A DNA stretch of 64,000 nt. Origin: Nocardia abscessus NBRC 100374 (GTDB lineage: Bacteria > Actinomycetota > Actinomycetes > Mycobacteriales > Mycobacteriaceae). The stretch lies in NCBI RefSeq assembly GCF_000308455.1, contig NZ_BAFP01000123.1, positions 62,001 to 126,000 of the forward strand, given 5' to 3'. Below are positions 27,415 to 35,901 of the stretch, one piece after another (within the stretch, counting starts at the first letter, position 1; every line of letters begins with the position of its first letter). The position numbers and the translations under genes are program-made. Under the pieces are notes generated by a model. That model did no database searches, had not been told where the DNA came from, and worked only from the letters and a program-made list of their open reading frames with translations.

Positions 27415-27945
27415 ATGACAACGGTGCGGGCAGGTGTGGTCCCGACCCAGCGCGCCACGCTCTACAGCGTGTTCGGCGTCTTGGCGACCGTCACGATCTG
27501 TGGCTCGTTCGTCGTCGCGTTCGGGGTGAACCGGGTGTTCACCGGCCTGCTGGCCGGGGCCGTCGTCGGAATCGCGGTGCTGGCCGCACTGTTCACCAGA
27601 GACGCCATCGTGCTCACCGACCACGCCATCTACCGGCGCACGCCGTGGACGGTCTCCAGCATCCCGTGGGAACGGGTGGTGGCCGGACGGTTCACGCTCG
27701 ACGAGCGCGCCCGCTGGTCGCTGGCGCTGGATCTGTCCGGTGGCGACGAACCGCACGGCGAATTGGTCCTGCTGTCCATCCCGCCGGTGGTCCGCCCGGT
27801 GGCGGGCGCTTACGACCTGCGCAAACGCGACCAGGTGACGGAGATCCGGGCGATTCTGCGGCACAAGCGGATTCCGGTGACCGTGCTCCCGCAGATCGCG
27901 GGGGCGCTGCAGGAACACTGGCAGATCGCGCCGCCGACGCACTGA
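27415..27945 (+). CDS. Membrane protein with PH-like (bPH) domain, unknown function
   Basis: 176 residues: two hydrophobic helices at about residues 17-37 and 41-60, then a soluble ~115-residue domain with strand-rich DAIVLTDHAIYRRTPW and a C-terminal helix (DQVTEIRAILRHKRIPVTVL). The arrangement is that of two-TM bacterial PH-domain membrane proteins found in mycobacteria and relatives; function unknown. Start ATG 27415 is preceded by an AGGTAGGTGAG Shine-Dalgarno region. ATG 27391 is an alternative. Confidence 0.75.
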   Translation: MTTVRAGVVPTQRATLYSVFGVLATVTICGSFVVAFGVNRVFTGLLAGAVVGIAVLAALFTRDAIVLTDHAIYRRTPWTVSSIPWERVVAGRFTLDERARWSLALDLSGGDEPHGELVLLSIPPVVRPVAGAYDLRKRDQVTEIRAILRHKRIPVTVLPQIAGALQEHWQIAPPTH

Positions 27946-28016
27946 GACCGCGACGGCGTTCGGCAGAGCGCGCGGATGCGAGACGCCGTACACCGGTTTC
28001 GGTTACGTTGACAGAC

Positions 28017-29828
28017 GTGTCCATGCCGAAGGGCGCCAACGTGCCGGTGCCGAGTTCCGCCGTCCGGATCGAAGTGGGCTGGCGCGCCGGGGCGAGTGCG
28101 CCGGACACCGACGCCTCCGCACTGCTCGTGGTGTCCGGAAAGGTGCGCTCCGACCGCGATTTCGTCTTCTACAACCAGCCCGCCCACCCCTCCGGCGCGG
28201 TCCGGCACGAAGGCAAGCGGCCGGGATCGATCGTGCTGGACATGCTGTCCGCGGACTTGGCGCAGGTCGAGTCGCAGATCGACGGCATCGTGATCGCCGC
28301 GTCCACCGAGGGCGGCGCGGTCGGGCTGCTGGACGGACTGTTCGTGCGCGTCGTGGACGCGGGCACCGGAGCGCAGCTCGCCCGCTTCGACGGCATCGGC
28401 GCGACCAGCGAGACCGCGGTGGTGCTCGGCGAACTGTACCGGCGCGACGGCGGTTGGAAGTTCCGCGCGGTGGGCCAGGGGTACACCTCGGGTCTGGCCG
28501 CCCTGGCCACCGACTACGGCATCGCCGTGGACGACGCGCCCGCCCCTCCTCACGAATACGCGCCACCGCCACCACCGCCCGCGCCGCCGCAAGAATTCAC
28601 GCCGCCACCACCGCCGACCGGGGCGGTACCGCCGGAGCCGAGTCGGCTGGTGGCGCCCGCTCTCGGGACCGGCTCCACCGAACCGCACCAGGGCCCGTTA
28701 CCGCGATCGGATTCTGCGCCCGGTCCCGGTTCCGATCGGTCCACCGCGCCGCAACCGATGGCCGAACCCGACCGGTCCGGCCCGACGACCGGCCGAGGCC
28801 CCAGCCAGATCGCCCCGGCGGGCGATCACACACCACCGCCCGCCCCGCCGAGCCAGCCCGCTATGCCGCATCAGCCCGACTCGTCCGGCGCGACGACATG
28901 GCAGGCACAAGCCGTACCACCGCCTGGTCAGTACGGCCCGCCAGGCGGGTACGCACCGCCGTCCAGCCCATCCGCGTCTCCCGGCCGAGTTCCAGGACCG
29001 CCGAGCGGCTTTGCGGTACCGGGGCAGCCGCTACCGCCGGGCTCGTATGCGCCCTACGGTCAAAGCGCGCCCAGCGATTACGTGCCACCCGGCCAGTACC
29101 CGGTCCCCGGACACCACACCTCGCCCCCGGGCTACCACCTGCCTGGCCAGTACATGCCGGCGGCGGGACAGTCGGTGCCGCAGGGACGCAACGCTCCCGG
29201 GTGGGCGGCGTCAGCGGGACAGCCTTCCGGCAAGCTCTCGCTGACGGAGGACTTCCCCTCGGTGTCGCTGACCGCGCTGGGCGCGACCTCCGGCATCATG
29301 CGGGTCAACCTGAGTTGGACTTCTCCGGCGAGCGAAGGCTCCGCGCTGGATCTGGACCTGTGCTGCTTCTGGGAACTGGCCGACGGCCGCAAGGGCGATA
29401 TCCGTCCGGTCGGCGACTTCGGTGCACTGGAGCGGCCGCCGTTCATCCGGCTGGACGCGGACGACCGCTCCGGGACCGGCGCCGCCGGGGAGAACCTGGA
29501 GATCGACCTCGGCCACGCCGCCGAGTTCCGCCGAATCCTGGTCTTCGCCACCCTTTACGACGGCGCGGCCGACTTCCGCGGCGTCCGGGCGACCGCCGCG
29601 CTGTACCCGGCGGGCGCGCCGCCGATCGAGCTGACCGTGGACGGTTGCACGGACGGCTCCAGGGATGTGGTGCTGGTGCTCATCGAGAACACCGGCGCGG
29701 GTCTGGTGGTGCGCCGGGAAGGACGCTTCGTCCCGCCGCCGCCGAACCGTCCGCGCTGGGGCGTGACCGAGGTGGACAAGGCGTACGCCTGGGGGCTGGA
29801 CTGGGTGCGGGGCACCGGCAAGTCCTGA
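28017..29828 (+). CDS. Tandem TerD-domain protein with long Pro/Gly/Tyr/Gln-rich linker
   Basis: 603 residues. An N-terminal TerD domain (1-170; PKGANV start, GSIVLDMLSADLAQVESQI) and a C-terminal TerD-like domain (408-603; VNLSWTSPASEGSALDLDL, RILVFATLYDGAADFRGV, an LDLDL-type Ca2+-binding loop) flank a ~230-residue disordered linker (173-405) rich in Pro, Gly, Ser, Gln and Tyr. TerD proteins bind Ca2+ and belong to tellurite/stress and chemical-defence modules; the mechanism is unsettled. No other ter gene is adjacent. GTG 28017 is the likely start because the domain begins there; the frame is open further upstream. Confidence 0.88.
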   Translation: MSMPKGANVPVPSSAVRIEVGWRAGASAPDTDASALLVVSGKVRSDRDFVFYNQPAHPSGAVRHEGKRPGSIVLDMLSADLAQVESQIDGIVIAASTEGGAVGLLDGLFVRVVDAGTGAQLARFDGIGATSETAVVLGELYRRDGGWKFRAVGQGYTSGLAALATDYGIAVDDAPAPPHEYAPPPPPPAPPQEFTPPPPPTGAVPPEPSRLVAPALGTGSTEPHQGPLPRSDSAPGPGSDRSTAPQPMAEPDRSGPTTGRGPSQIAPAGDHTPPPAPPSQPAMPHQPDSSGATTWQAQAVPPPGQYGPPGGYAPPSSPSASPGRVPGPPSGFAVPGQPLPPGSYAPYGQSAPSDYVPPGQYPVPGHHTSPPGYHLPGQYMPAAGQSVPQGRNAPGWAASAGQPSGKLSLTEDFPSVSLTALGATSGIMRVNLSWTSPASEGSALDLDLCCFWELADGRKGDIRPVGDFGALERPPFIRLDADDRSGTGAAGENLEIDLGHAAEFRRILVFATLYDGAADFRGVRATAALYPAGAPPIELTVDGCTDGSRDVVLVLIENTGAGLVVRREGRFVPPPPNRPRWGVTEVDKAYAWGLDWVRGTGKS

Positions 29829-29831
29829 CGC

Positions 29832-30506
29832 TCAGACCACGGGCGCGGCCAGCCGGTCCAGCAGCACGACCGCCTCGGCCCGAATCGCGTCGAGATCGCC
29901 GGTCCAGCCGAGGGCCCGCAGCACCGCCCCCGGGATGGTCCGCTCCGCGTACCTGGGCGCGGCGCCCTCGTCGGAGCGGATGCTGATCACGGTCTCCACC
30001 AAGCGGAACGGCAGCAGCTCCGTGCCGGGCACGCTCGCCGCGCCACCCTCGGCGAGCACCTGCGCGGCCAGAGTCTCGTATTGCCCGCGCAATTCGTCGC
30101 GGCGCAGGCGGAAGGCGGCGAACCGCTCGGTGCGCAGCTCCGGCAGCAGATACAGCGCACCCAGGTTCCAGCGCGAGGCGCACAGTTGCCGCACGTCGAA
30201 CACGACCAGCGCGTACAACCGGACCGGCGCCGGGTCGGACGCCGCGCGCAGTCGCTCGGCCAGTTCGATCGGGGCGGCGACGGTTTCGGCGAGCAACGCG
30301 TCCAGGATGTCGTCCTTGGCCGCGAAATGGTGGTACAGCGAAGCCTGCCGTATCCCGACGGCGTCGGCGATCGCACGGGTGGAGGTGTTGGCGTAACCGT
30401 TGGTGGTGAACAGTTCGCCTGCGGCGTCCAGGATCTCGGCGCGCGGCGTCGATCCGCGTCGGCGTCGCTGTTCGACGCGCGGCCGTCCGGGACCGAGGTT
30501 CGCCAC
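29832..30506 (-). CDS. TetR/AcrR-family regulator, divergent from the carboxyguanidine/urea-type operon
   Basis: 224 residues. The helix-turn-helix lies near STRAIADAVGIRQASLYHHF (about residues 37-56), and the C-terminal domain is all-helical. GTG 30506 (ANLGPGRPRVEQRRRRGS) follows GGGGCA; the open frame extends further but without homology. It is divergent from the permease operon across ~220 bp, so it probably represses or activates it. Its ligand might be guanidine, urea or a related nitrogen compound (inference from context). Confidence 0.85.
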   Translation of the reverse strand: MANLGPGRPRVEQRRRRGSTPRAEILDAAGELFTTNGYANTSTRAIADAVGIRQASLYHHFAAKDDILDALLAETVAAPIELAERLRAASDPAPVRLYALVVFDVRQLCASRWNLGALYLLPELRTERFAAFRLRRDELRGQYETLAAQVLAEGGAASVPGTELLPFRLVETVISIRSDEGAAPRYAERTIPGAVLRALGWTGDLDAIRAEAVVLLDRLAAPVV

Positions 30507-30725
30507 TGCCCCATTCTGGCAGGTGGGCGGGCGGGCGCTGCGGTGCGGTGGCCGTCCGCGCCGTGTGTGAACGGCCTGCGTGCATTTCCTGTCACTTGAT
30601 AGAAATAACGGCAACACAGAAGTTACCGGAGGTAGCGGAAGTGATACATCCAGGTCACCGGAAGCGCGATCGTAGACGCAAAACTGTCGTCTGATAGTTA
30701 TTGGTCGCACGCCGAAGGACCGCCC
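30507..30725. promoter_or_regulatory. Operon control region with repeated TGATAG elements
   Basis: Between the TetR gene and the permease. TGATAG occurs at 30598-30603 and 30692-30697, each followed by an AT-rich tail (AAATAAC, TTATTGG), plausibly two regulator sites 94 bases apart. A short TACC-GGA-GGTA hairpin lies at 30624-30634. The region was compared by eye with ykkC/guanidine-I, -II and -III riboswitch consensus segments and no match was found. Confidence 0.45.
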
Positions 30726-32261
30726 ATGGCAACCACGCTCGCCCCACCCCCGCCCTCCGACCTCAGCGGCGACGGCGCCGACCTCGCCCGGTTCGGCTAC
30801 CAGCCCGTCCTGCACCGCAAGCTCGGACGCTACGCCTCATTCGCGGCCGGCTTCTCGTTCGTCTCCATCCTCACCACGATCTTCCAGTTCTTCGGCTTCG
30901 GCTACTCGTTCGGCGGAGCCGCCTTCTTCTGGACCTGGCCGATCGTCTTCGCCGGGCAGTTCCTCGTCGCGCTGAACTTCGCCGAACTCGCCGCCCGCTA
31001 CCCGATCTCGGGCTGCATCTACCAGTGGTCGCGACGGCTCGGCGGCGAACTCGTCGGCTGGTTCGCCGGCTGGATGATGATCATCGCGCAGATCGTCACG
31101 GCCGCCGCGGCGGCGATCGCCCTCCAGGTGGTGCTGCCCTCGATCTGGAGCGGGTTCCAGCTCGTCGGCACGGACACCGCGCTCAGCTCGCCGTCCGGCG
31201 CGACCAACGCCGTGCTGCTCGGCAGCATCCTGCTCGCGGTCACCACGCTGATCAACGTGATCGGCATCGATCTGATGGCGCGGATCAATTCGATCGGCGT
31301 CACCGTCGAGATCGTCGGCGTCCTCGCGATCATCGCGCTGTTCTTCACCGGCACCGAGCGCGGGCCCGGTGTGGTGCTGCACACCGAGCAGGCCGCGCCG
31401 GGTCCCTACTGGGCCGCGTTCCTGGTGTCCGGGCTGATGGCGGCTTACGTCATGGTCGGATTCGATTCCGCGGGCGAGCTTTCCGAGGAGACCAAGAACC
31501 CGCGCCGCGTGGCGCCGCGCACCATCCTCACCGCGTTGGCGGTCTCGGCGCTGGGCGGTGGGCTCATGCTGCTGGGCGCGCTGATGGCCGCGCCGAGCCT
31601 GTCCGACGGTGCGCTGGCCTCCGACGGACTGGCCTACGTGCTCACCGCGAAGCTGGACAGCCCGGCGGGCAAGGTGCTGCTCGGCTGCGTCGCGGTCGCG
31701 ATCACGGTGTGCACCCTGGCGATCCAGACCGCGGGCTCGCGGTTGATGTTCTCCATGGCGCGGGACGGGAAGCTGCCGTTCGCGGGCAGGCTCGCCGCCG
31801 TGCACCCGCGCTACGGCACGCCCGTGCTGCCCGCCGTCGTGATCGGTGCGCTTGGCATCGGCCTGCTGGTGCTCAATCTCGGCAACGCCGCGATCTTCGC
31901 GACGCTGGCCAGCGTCTGCATCGTCACGCTGTATCTGGCCTACCTGCTGGTGACGGTGCCGCTGCTGGTCCGCAGATTCACCGGTCTGCCGGACGCGGGC
32001 ACCGACGCGCGGCTGTTCAGCCTGGGCCGGTTCGGCATTCCGGTCAACGCGCTCGCCGTGGTCTGGGGGATAACGATGGTGATGAACCTGGCCTGGCCGC
32101 GGGCGGAGGTCTACGCGCCGGACGGCGGCGGGTGGTGGATGCGCTGGGCCGCACTGCTTTTCGTGCTGCTGGTGCTGGCCGTCGGCGTGGTGGTGCATCG
32201 CTTCGTTGTCGGTTGGTCACGAAACGTCGCGAGCGGCGAGCCCGCACCGCAACCGGCCTGA
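30726..32261 (+). CDS. APC-superfamily permease (amino acid/guanidine/urea-amidolyase-associated type)
   Basis: 511 residues with about 12 transmembrane helices of the amino acid-polyamine-organocation fold; the N-terminal segment contains LGRYASFAAGFSFVSI, typical of APC TM1, and GFDSAGELSEETKNP, the conserved APC loop. Permeases of this group accompany UAAP/DUF1989 genes, and this one probably imports their substrate. ATG 30726 follows GAAGGA. It ends ~80 bases before the first DUF1989 gene in the same operon. Confidence 0.86.
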   Translation: MATTLAPPPPSDLSGDGADLARFGYQPVLHRKLGRYASFAAGFSFVSILTTIFQFFGFGYSFGGAAFFWTWPIVFAGQFLVALNFAELAARYPISGCIYQWSRRLGGELVGWFAGWMMIIAQIVTAAAAAIALQVVLPSIWSGFQLVGTDTALSSPSGATNAVLLGSILLAVTTLINVIGIDLMARINSIGVTVEIVGVLAIIALFFTGTERGPGVVLHTEQAAPGPYWAAFLVSGLMAAYVMVGFDSAGELSEETKNPRRVAPRTILTALAVSALGGGLMLLGALMAAPSLSDGALASDGLAYVLTAKLDSPAGKVLLGCVAVAITVCTLAIQTAGSRLMFSMARDGKLPFAGRLAAVHPRYGTPVLPAVVIGALGIGLLVLNLGNAAIFATLASVCIVTLYLAYLLVTVPLLVRRFTGLPDAGTDARLFSLGRFGIPVNALAVVWGITMVMNLAWPRAEVYAPDGGGWWMRWAALLFVLLVLAVGVVVHRFVVGWSRNVASGEPAPQPA

Positions 32262-32341
32262 TCGACCCGGTGCGGCGGCGCACTACCCGGCGCCGCCGCA
32301 CCCGGCCGCATGCCCAGGACACCAGCACGAAAGGAATCACC

Positions 32342-33094
32342 GTGACAAGCACTGCGGACACCTCCGGCGCGCGAGCGCACGCACGAGCGCAGGCCGCGGC
32401 CGCGACCATCTCGGAGCCCGCGCCGCCCGCCGAGGTCCCGGCCTCGAAGATCACCTTCGCCCAGCGGATTCCGGCAGGCGGATACGCGAACCTCGCGCTC
32501 GGCCGCGGCACCCGGATCCGCCTGCGCGATCCGGACGGCGCGGCCTGCGCGCACCTGCTGCTGACGCGCACGGAGGCGCCGTGGGAGCGCCTGAACGTCG
32601 CCGACACGATCAAAGTGCCGTGGCAGGCGTACCTGGGCAGCGGTCACCCGCTGCTGTCGGACCAGGGTCGCGTCCTGGCGACCGTGCTCGCCGACACCTC
32701 CGGCCACCACGACACGCTCTGCGGACCGACCGCCCAGGCGCGCGACCTGCTGCTGCTGGCGGGCGCCAAGCAGGGGCTGCGCCCCGCGGACATCGGGCCG
32801 ACGGTCTCGTTTTTCCGCGGCGTGCGGGTGCAGCGGGACGGAGCGCTCACCGCCACCGGCAGCGCCGCTCCCGGCTCGTCGGTCGATCTGCTCGTGCACC
32901 TGCCGGTCACCGTGCTGATTGCCAACGCCGCCCATCCGCTGGACGACCGGCCCGCGACCGACCTCGATCTCGTCGCGTGGGCCGCACCGGAAGACCTCGC
33001 CGTACCCGCCGACCGGGACCCGGAATACCAACGGGCCGTGCAGAACACCGAACAAGCCTGGACGGCCGCGCTGACCATGGAGGCAACCGCATGA
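32342..33094 (+). CDS. Urea carboxylase-associated protein 1 (DUF1989; carboxyguanidine deiminase subunit CgdA-type)
   Basis: 250 residues of DUF1989. The core reads RIPAGGYANLALGRGTRIRL, then SGHHDTLCGPT, the likely metal-binding His/Cys segment. UAAP1/UAAP2 pairs next to urea-carboxylase-like genes have been shown to deiminate carboxyguanidine to allophanate in guanidine degradation. GTG 32342 follows AAAGGAA. It overlaps UAAP2 by 4 bases (ATGA). A/B subunit assignment by order is provisional. Confidence 0.85.
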   Translation: MTSTADTSGARAHARAQAAAATISEPAPPAEVPASKITFAQRIPAGGYANLALGRGTRIRLRDPDGAACAHLLLTRTEAPWERLNVADTIKVPWQAYLGSGHPLLSDQGRVLATVLADTSGHHDTLCGPTAQARDLLLLAGAKQGLRPADIGPTVSFFRGVRVQRDGALTATGSAAPGSSVDLLVHLPVTVLIANAAHPLDDRPATDLDLVAWAAPEDLAVPADRDPEYQRAVQNTEQAWTAALTMEATA

Positions 33095-33705
33095 CTTCGG
33101 CCCGCACCATCGTGCTCGACGAGACCGTCCCCGCCCGCGCGCCGTGGTCGGCCGTGGTCCGTGCGGGCGAGCACCTGGAGATCATCGATCTGCACGGCAA
33201 CCAGGCGGTGGACTGCCTGCTGTACTCGGCGGCCGACCACTCCGACCGCTACAGCGCGCAGGCCACGGTCGCCGCCCAGCGCAATATCTTCCTCACCACC
33301 GGCAGCGAACTGCGCACCGACGCGGGCGCCACCCTGATGACCGTCGTGGCCGACGAGGTGGGCAATCACGACACCATCGCGGGCGCCTGCTCCCAGGAGT
33401 CCAACACGCTGCGCTACGGCCACCACACCCGCCACCAGCACGCCTGCGTGGAGAACTTCTTGACCGAAGCCCTGCGCTGGGGCCTGGGCAAACGCGACCT
33501 GGTATCGAACATCAACTGGTTCATGAACGTTCCGGTCGAGGCGGACGGCACGCTGGGCATCGTGGACGGATTGTCCGCACCGGGCAAGCGGGTCACGCTG
33601 CGCGCCGAGATCGACACGCTGGTGCTGGTCTCCAACTGCCCGCAGATCAACAATCCCTGCAACGGCTTCGACCCGACTCCGGTACGCATGGTGGTGTCGC
33701 GATGA
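33091..33705 (+). CDS. Urea carboxylase-associated protein 2 (DUF1989; carboxyguanidine deiminase subunit CgdB-type)
   Basis: 204 residues of DUF1989: WSAVVRAGEHLEIIDLHGNQAVDCL, VGNHDTIAGACSQESNTL and GHHTRHQHACVENFLTEAL, which hold the His/Cys residues expected at the metal site. It pairs with the upstream protein as a heteromer. ATG 33091 overlaps the preceding stop and its own stop overlaps the following start, both as ATGA, so the three genes are translationally coupled. Confidence 0.86.
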   Translation: MTSARTIVLDETVPARAPWSAVVRAGEHLEIIDLHGNQAVDCLLYSAADHSDRYSAQATVAAQRNIFLTTGSELRTDAGATLMTVVADEVGNHDTIAGACSQESNTLRYGHHTRHQHACVENFLTEALRWGLGKRDLVSNINWFMNVPVEADGTLGIVDGLSAPGKRVTLRAEIDTLVLVSNCPQINNPCNGFDPTPVRMVVSR

Positions 33706-35792
33706 CGATCGCCGAACTACCAGTGGCCGGGACGGCGCAGACCGAAACCGCCCTTCCCGGCCGGGTGGAGGTGATCCGCCCCGGCATGCTCACCACCGTG
33801 CAGGACTGGCCGGGCCGGGTCGGGTATTGGCACGTCGGCGTCCCGCCGTCGGGGCCGATGGACGATCTGTCGTTCCGGCTGGGGAATCGCGCGCTCGGCA
33901 ACGCCGACGGCGCCGCCGGGCTGGAATGCACCCTCGGCGGCCCCGCGCTCCGGTTCACCGCGCCGACCTGGGTCTGCGTCACCGGCGCCCCGGCGGACGT
34001 CATGGTGGACGGCGTCCGGGTGCCCCAGTGGCGCACGGTCCCGGTGCCCGCGGGCGGCGTGCTCGACATCGGCGCGGTGCGCGGACCGGGCATGCGCTGC
34101 TACGTGCTGATCGCGGGCGGCATCGACGTGCCCGAATACCTCGGCAGCGCGGCCACCTTCACCCTCGGCCGCTTCGGCGGCGGCACCGGAGGCGCGGTGC
34201 GCGGCGGTGACGCGCTTTCGCTGGGCGCACACCGGGGCAGGGTCGCGACAGCCGTGCCGATGGACGAGCAACCGGTGCTCACCCGGCACTGGGAACTCGC
34301 GGTCACCGAGGGCCCGCACGGCGCGCCGGAGTTCTTCACCCGCGCCGACTTCGACACCGTGGTCGGCACCGACTACGAGGTGCACTTCAACTCCGACCGC
34401 ACCGGCGTCCGGCTGATCGGGCCGAAGCCGGAATGGGCCCGCGCCGACGGCGGCGAGGCGGGCCTGCACCCGTCCAATATCCACGACACCCCGTATTCGG
34501 TCGGCGCGCTGGACTTCACGGGCGACACCCCCATCCTGCTGGGGCCCGACGGGCCGAGCCTCGGCGGTTTCGTCTGCCCGGTCACCGTCGTGGCGGCCGA
34601 CCGCTGGAAGCTGGGGCAGTTGTCGCCCGGCGACCGGGTGCGCTTCGTGCTGGTCCGCAGTGACCGCGCCGCCTCGATCCGCGAACTCGGGGCCGCGCGC
34701 CGCGCCGCATGGCCCACCGTGCTGTCGGCGGGCGGCGACGGTGACGACGGCGTGCTGCGCCGCGCCGAGGTCGACGACGAGACCGCGGTGACCTACCGCC
34801 GCGCCGGCGACGACGGCGTGCTCGTCGAATACGGAGCTATGACACTGGATCTCGGCCTGCGCGCCCGGGTGCACGCCCTGCACCAACATCTGCTCGCCGC
34901 CGGAACGCGTGGCGTGACCGAACTGACCCCCGGCATCCGCTCGTTGCAGATCCGGGTCGATCCGCACGTGCTGCCGGTGCCCGCACTGCTCGATCTGCTC
35001 GCCGAGGCCGAAGCGCAGCTGCCCGCCTCCGATCGGCTCGTCGTGCCCAGCCGGGTCGTTCATCTGCCGCTGTGCTGGGACGACCCGTCCACCCGCGAGG
35101 CGATCACCCGCTACATGCGCGGCGTGCGGGCCGACGCACCCTGGTGCCCGTGGAACATCGAATTCATCCGCCGCGTGAACGGCTTGGCGGCCGTATCCGA
35201 CGTCTACGACACCGTGTTCGGCGCCGAATACCTGGTAATCGGCCTCGGCGACGTGTACCTCGGCGCGCCGGTCGCCACCCCCACCGATCCCCGGCACCGG
35301 CTGGTCACCACGAAGTACAACCCCGCCCGCACCTGGACGCCGGAGAACGCGGTCGGCATCGGCGGCGCCTACCTGTGCGTCTACGGCATGGAGGGGCCGG
35401 GCGGCTACCAATTCGTCGGGCGCACCACGCAGGTATGGAATCACGGCGCCGGTGCGGCGCCCACGGTTCCCCCGGGCGCCGACCGTGGCGTCTCGGGAGC
35501 CGAAACCCCCTGGCTACTTCGTTATTTCGACCGGATTCGCTGGTATCCCGTCGAGGCGGAGGAACTCCTCGATATGCGCGCCGACTTCGCCGCGGGCAAC
35601 GTCGAGGTGCGCACCGACGACGGCGAATTCCGCCTGACGGACTATCGGACGTTTCTCACCGAGAACGCCGAGTCCATCGCGGCCTTCCGGGCGAAGCAGG
35701 CGCAAGCCTTCACCGCCGAACGCAATTCCTGGCGATCGGCGGGCGAACTCACGGCTCGGCAAGGCGGCCGCGAGCAAACGCCTGCACACTGA
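33702..35792 (+). CDS. Urea/guanidine carboxylase carboxyltransferase core (AHS2-AHS1), lacking biotin carboxylase and carrier domains
   Basis: 696 residues. Allophanate hydrolase subunit 2-like (KipA) domain at about 20-325 (VEVIRPGMLTTVQDWPGR, GVPPSGPMDDLSFRLGN), then subunit 1-like (KipI) at about 355-580 (GDDGVLVEYGAMTLDLGLRA, GIGGAYLCVYGMEGPGGYQF), and a helical tail (TDYRTFLTENAESIAAFRAK). This order and tail equal the middle of urea/guanidine carboxylase. The usual N-terminal biotin carboxylase (~450 residues) and C-terminal biotinyl domain (MKM motif) are absent. It overlaps UAAP2 by 4 bases. It either needs biotin carboxylase in trans or has another function; no allophanate hydrolase is nearby. 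Confidence 0.85.
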   Translation: MTIAELPVAGTAQTETALPGRVEVIRPGMLTTVQDWPGRVGYWHVGVPPSGPMDDLSFRLGNRALGNADGAAGLECTLGGPALRFTAPTWVCVTGAPADVMVDGVRVPQWRTVPVPAGGVLDIGAVRGPGMRCYVLIAGGIDVPEYLGSAATFTLGRFGGGTGGAVRGGDALSLGAHRGRVATAVPMDEQPVLTRHWELAVTEGPHGAPEFFTRADFDTVVGTDYEVHFNSDRTGVRLIGPKPEWARADGGEAGLHPSNIHDTPYSVGALDFTGDTPILLGPDGPSLGGFVCPVTVVAADRWKLGQLSPGDRVRFVLVRSDRAASIRELGAARRAAWPTVLSAGGDGDDGVLRRAEVDDETAVTYRRAGDDGVLVEYGAMTLDLGLRARVHALHQHLLAAGTRGVTELTPGIRSLQIRVDPHVLPVPALLDLLAEAEAQLPASDRLVVPSRVVHLPLCWDDPSTREAITRYMRGVRADAPWCPWNIEFIRRVNGLAAVSDVYDTVFGAEYLVIGLGDVYLGAPVATPTDPRHRLVTTKYNPARTWTPENAVGIGGAYLCVYGMEGPGGYQFVGRTTQVWNHGAGAAPTVPPGADRGVSGAETPWLLRYFDRIRWYPVEAEELLDMRADFAAGNVEVRTDDGEFRLTDYRTFLTENAESIAAFRAKQAQAFTAERNSWRSAGELTARQGGREQTPAH

Positions 35793-35809
35793 GCGCGGCG
35801 GATCCGCGC
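35793..35809 (+). terminator. Possible hairpin after the carboxyltransferase gene
   Basis: GCGCGG (35793-35798), CGGAT, CCGCGC (35804-35809) begins right after the stop codon. Short and without a U tract; low confidence. Confidence 0.35.
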
Positions 35810-35901
35810 GCGTCGGCCGCCCGGCCGGTGGCGTAGTCGAGATCCACCCGCCGTCTGCTCGGCCTCGGCTGAGCATATCCAGCGCGCTGCGGGCCGATGG
35901 T

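Noticed and set aside
30507..30725. Guanidine riboswitch (ykkC family) ahead of the permease operon
   Set aside because: The conserved blocks of guanidine-I, -II and -III were not found by eye; only short hairpins and TGATAG repeats are seen.
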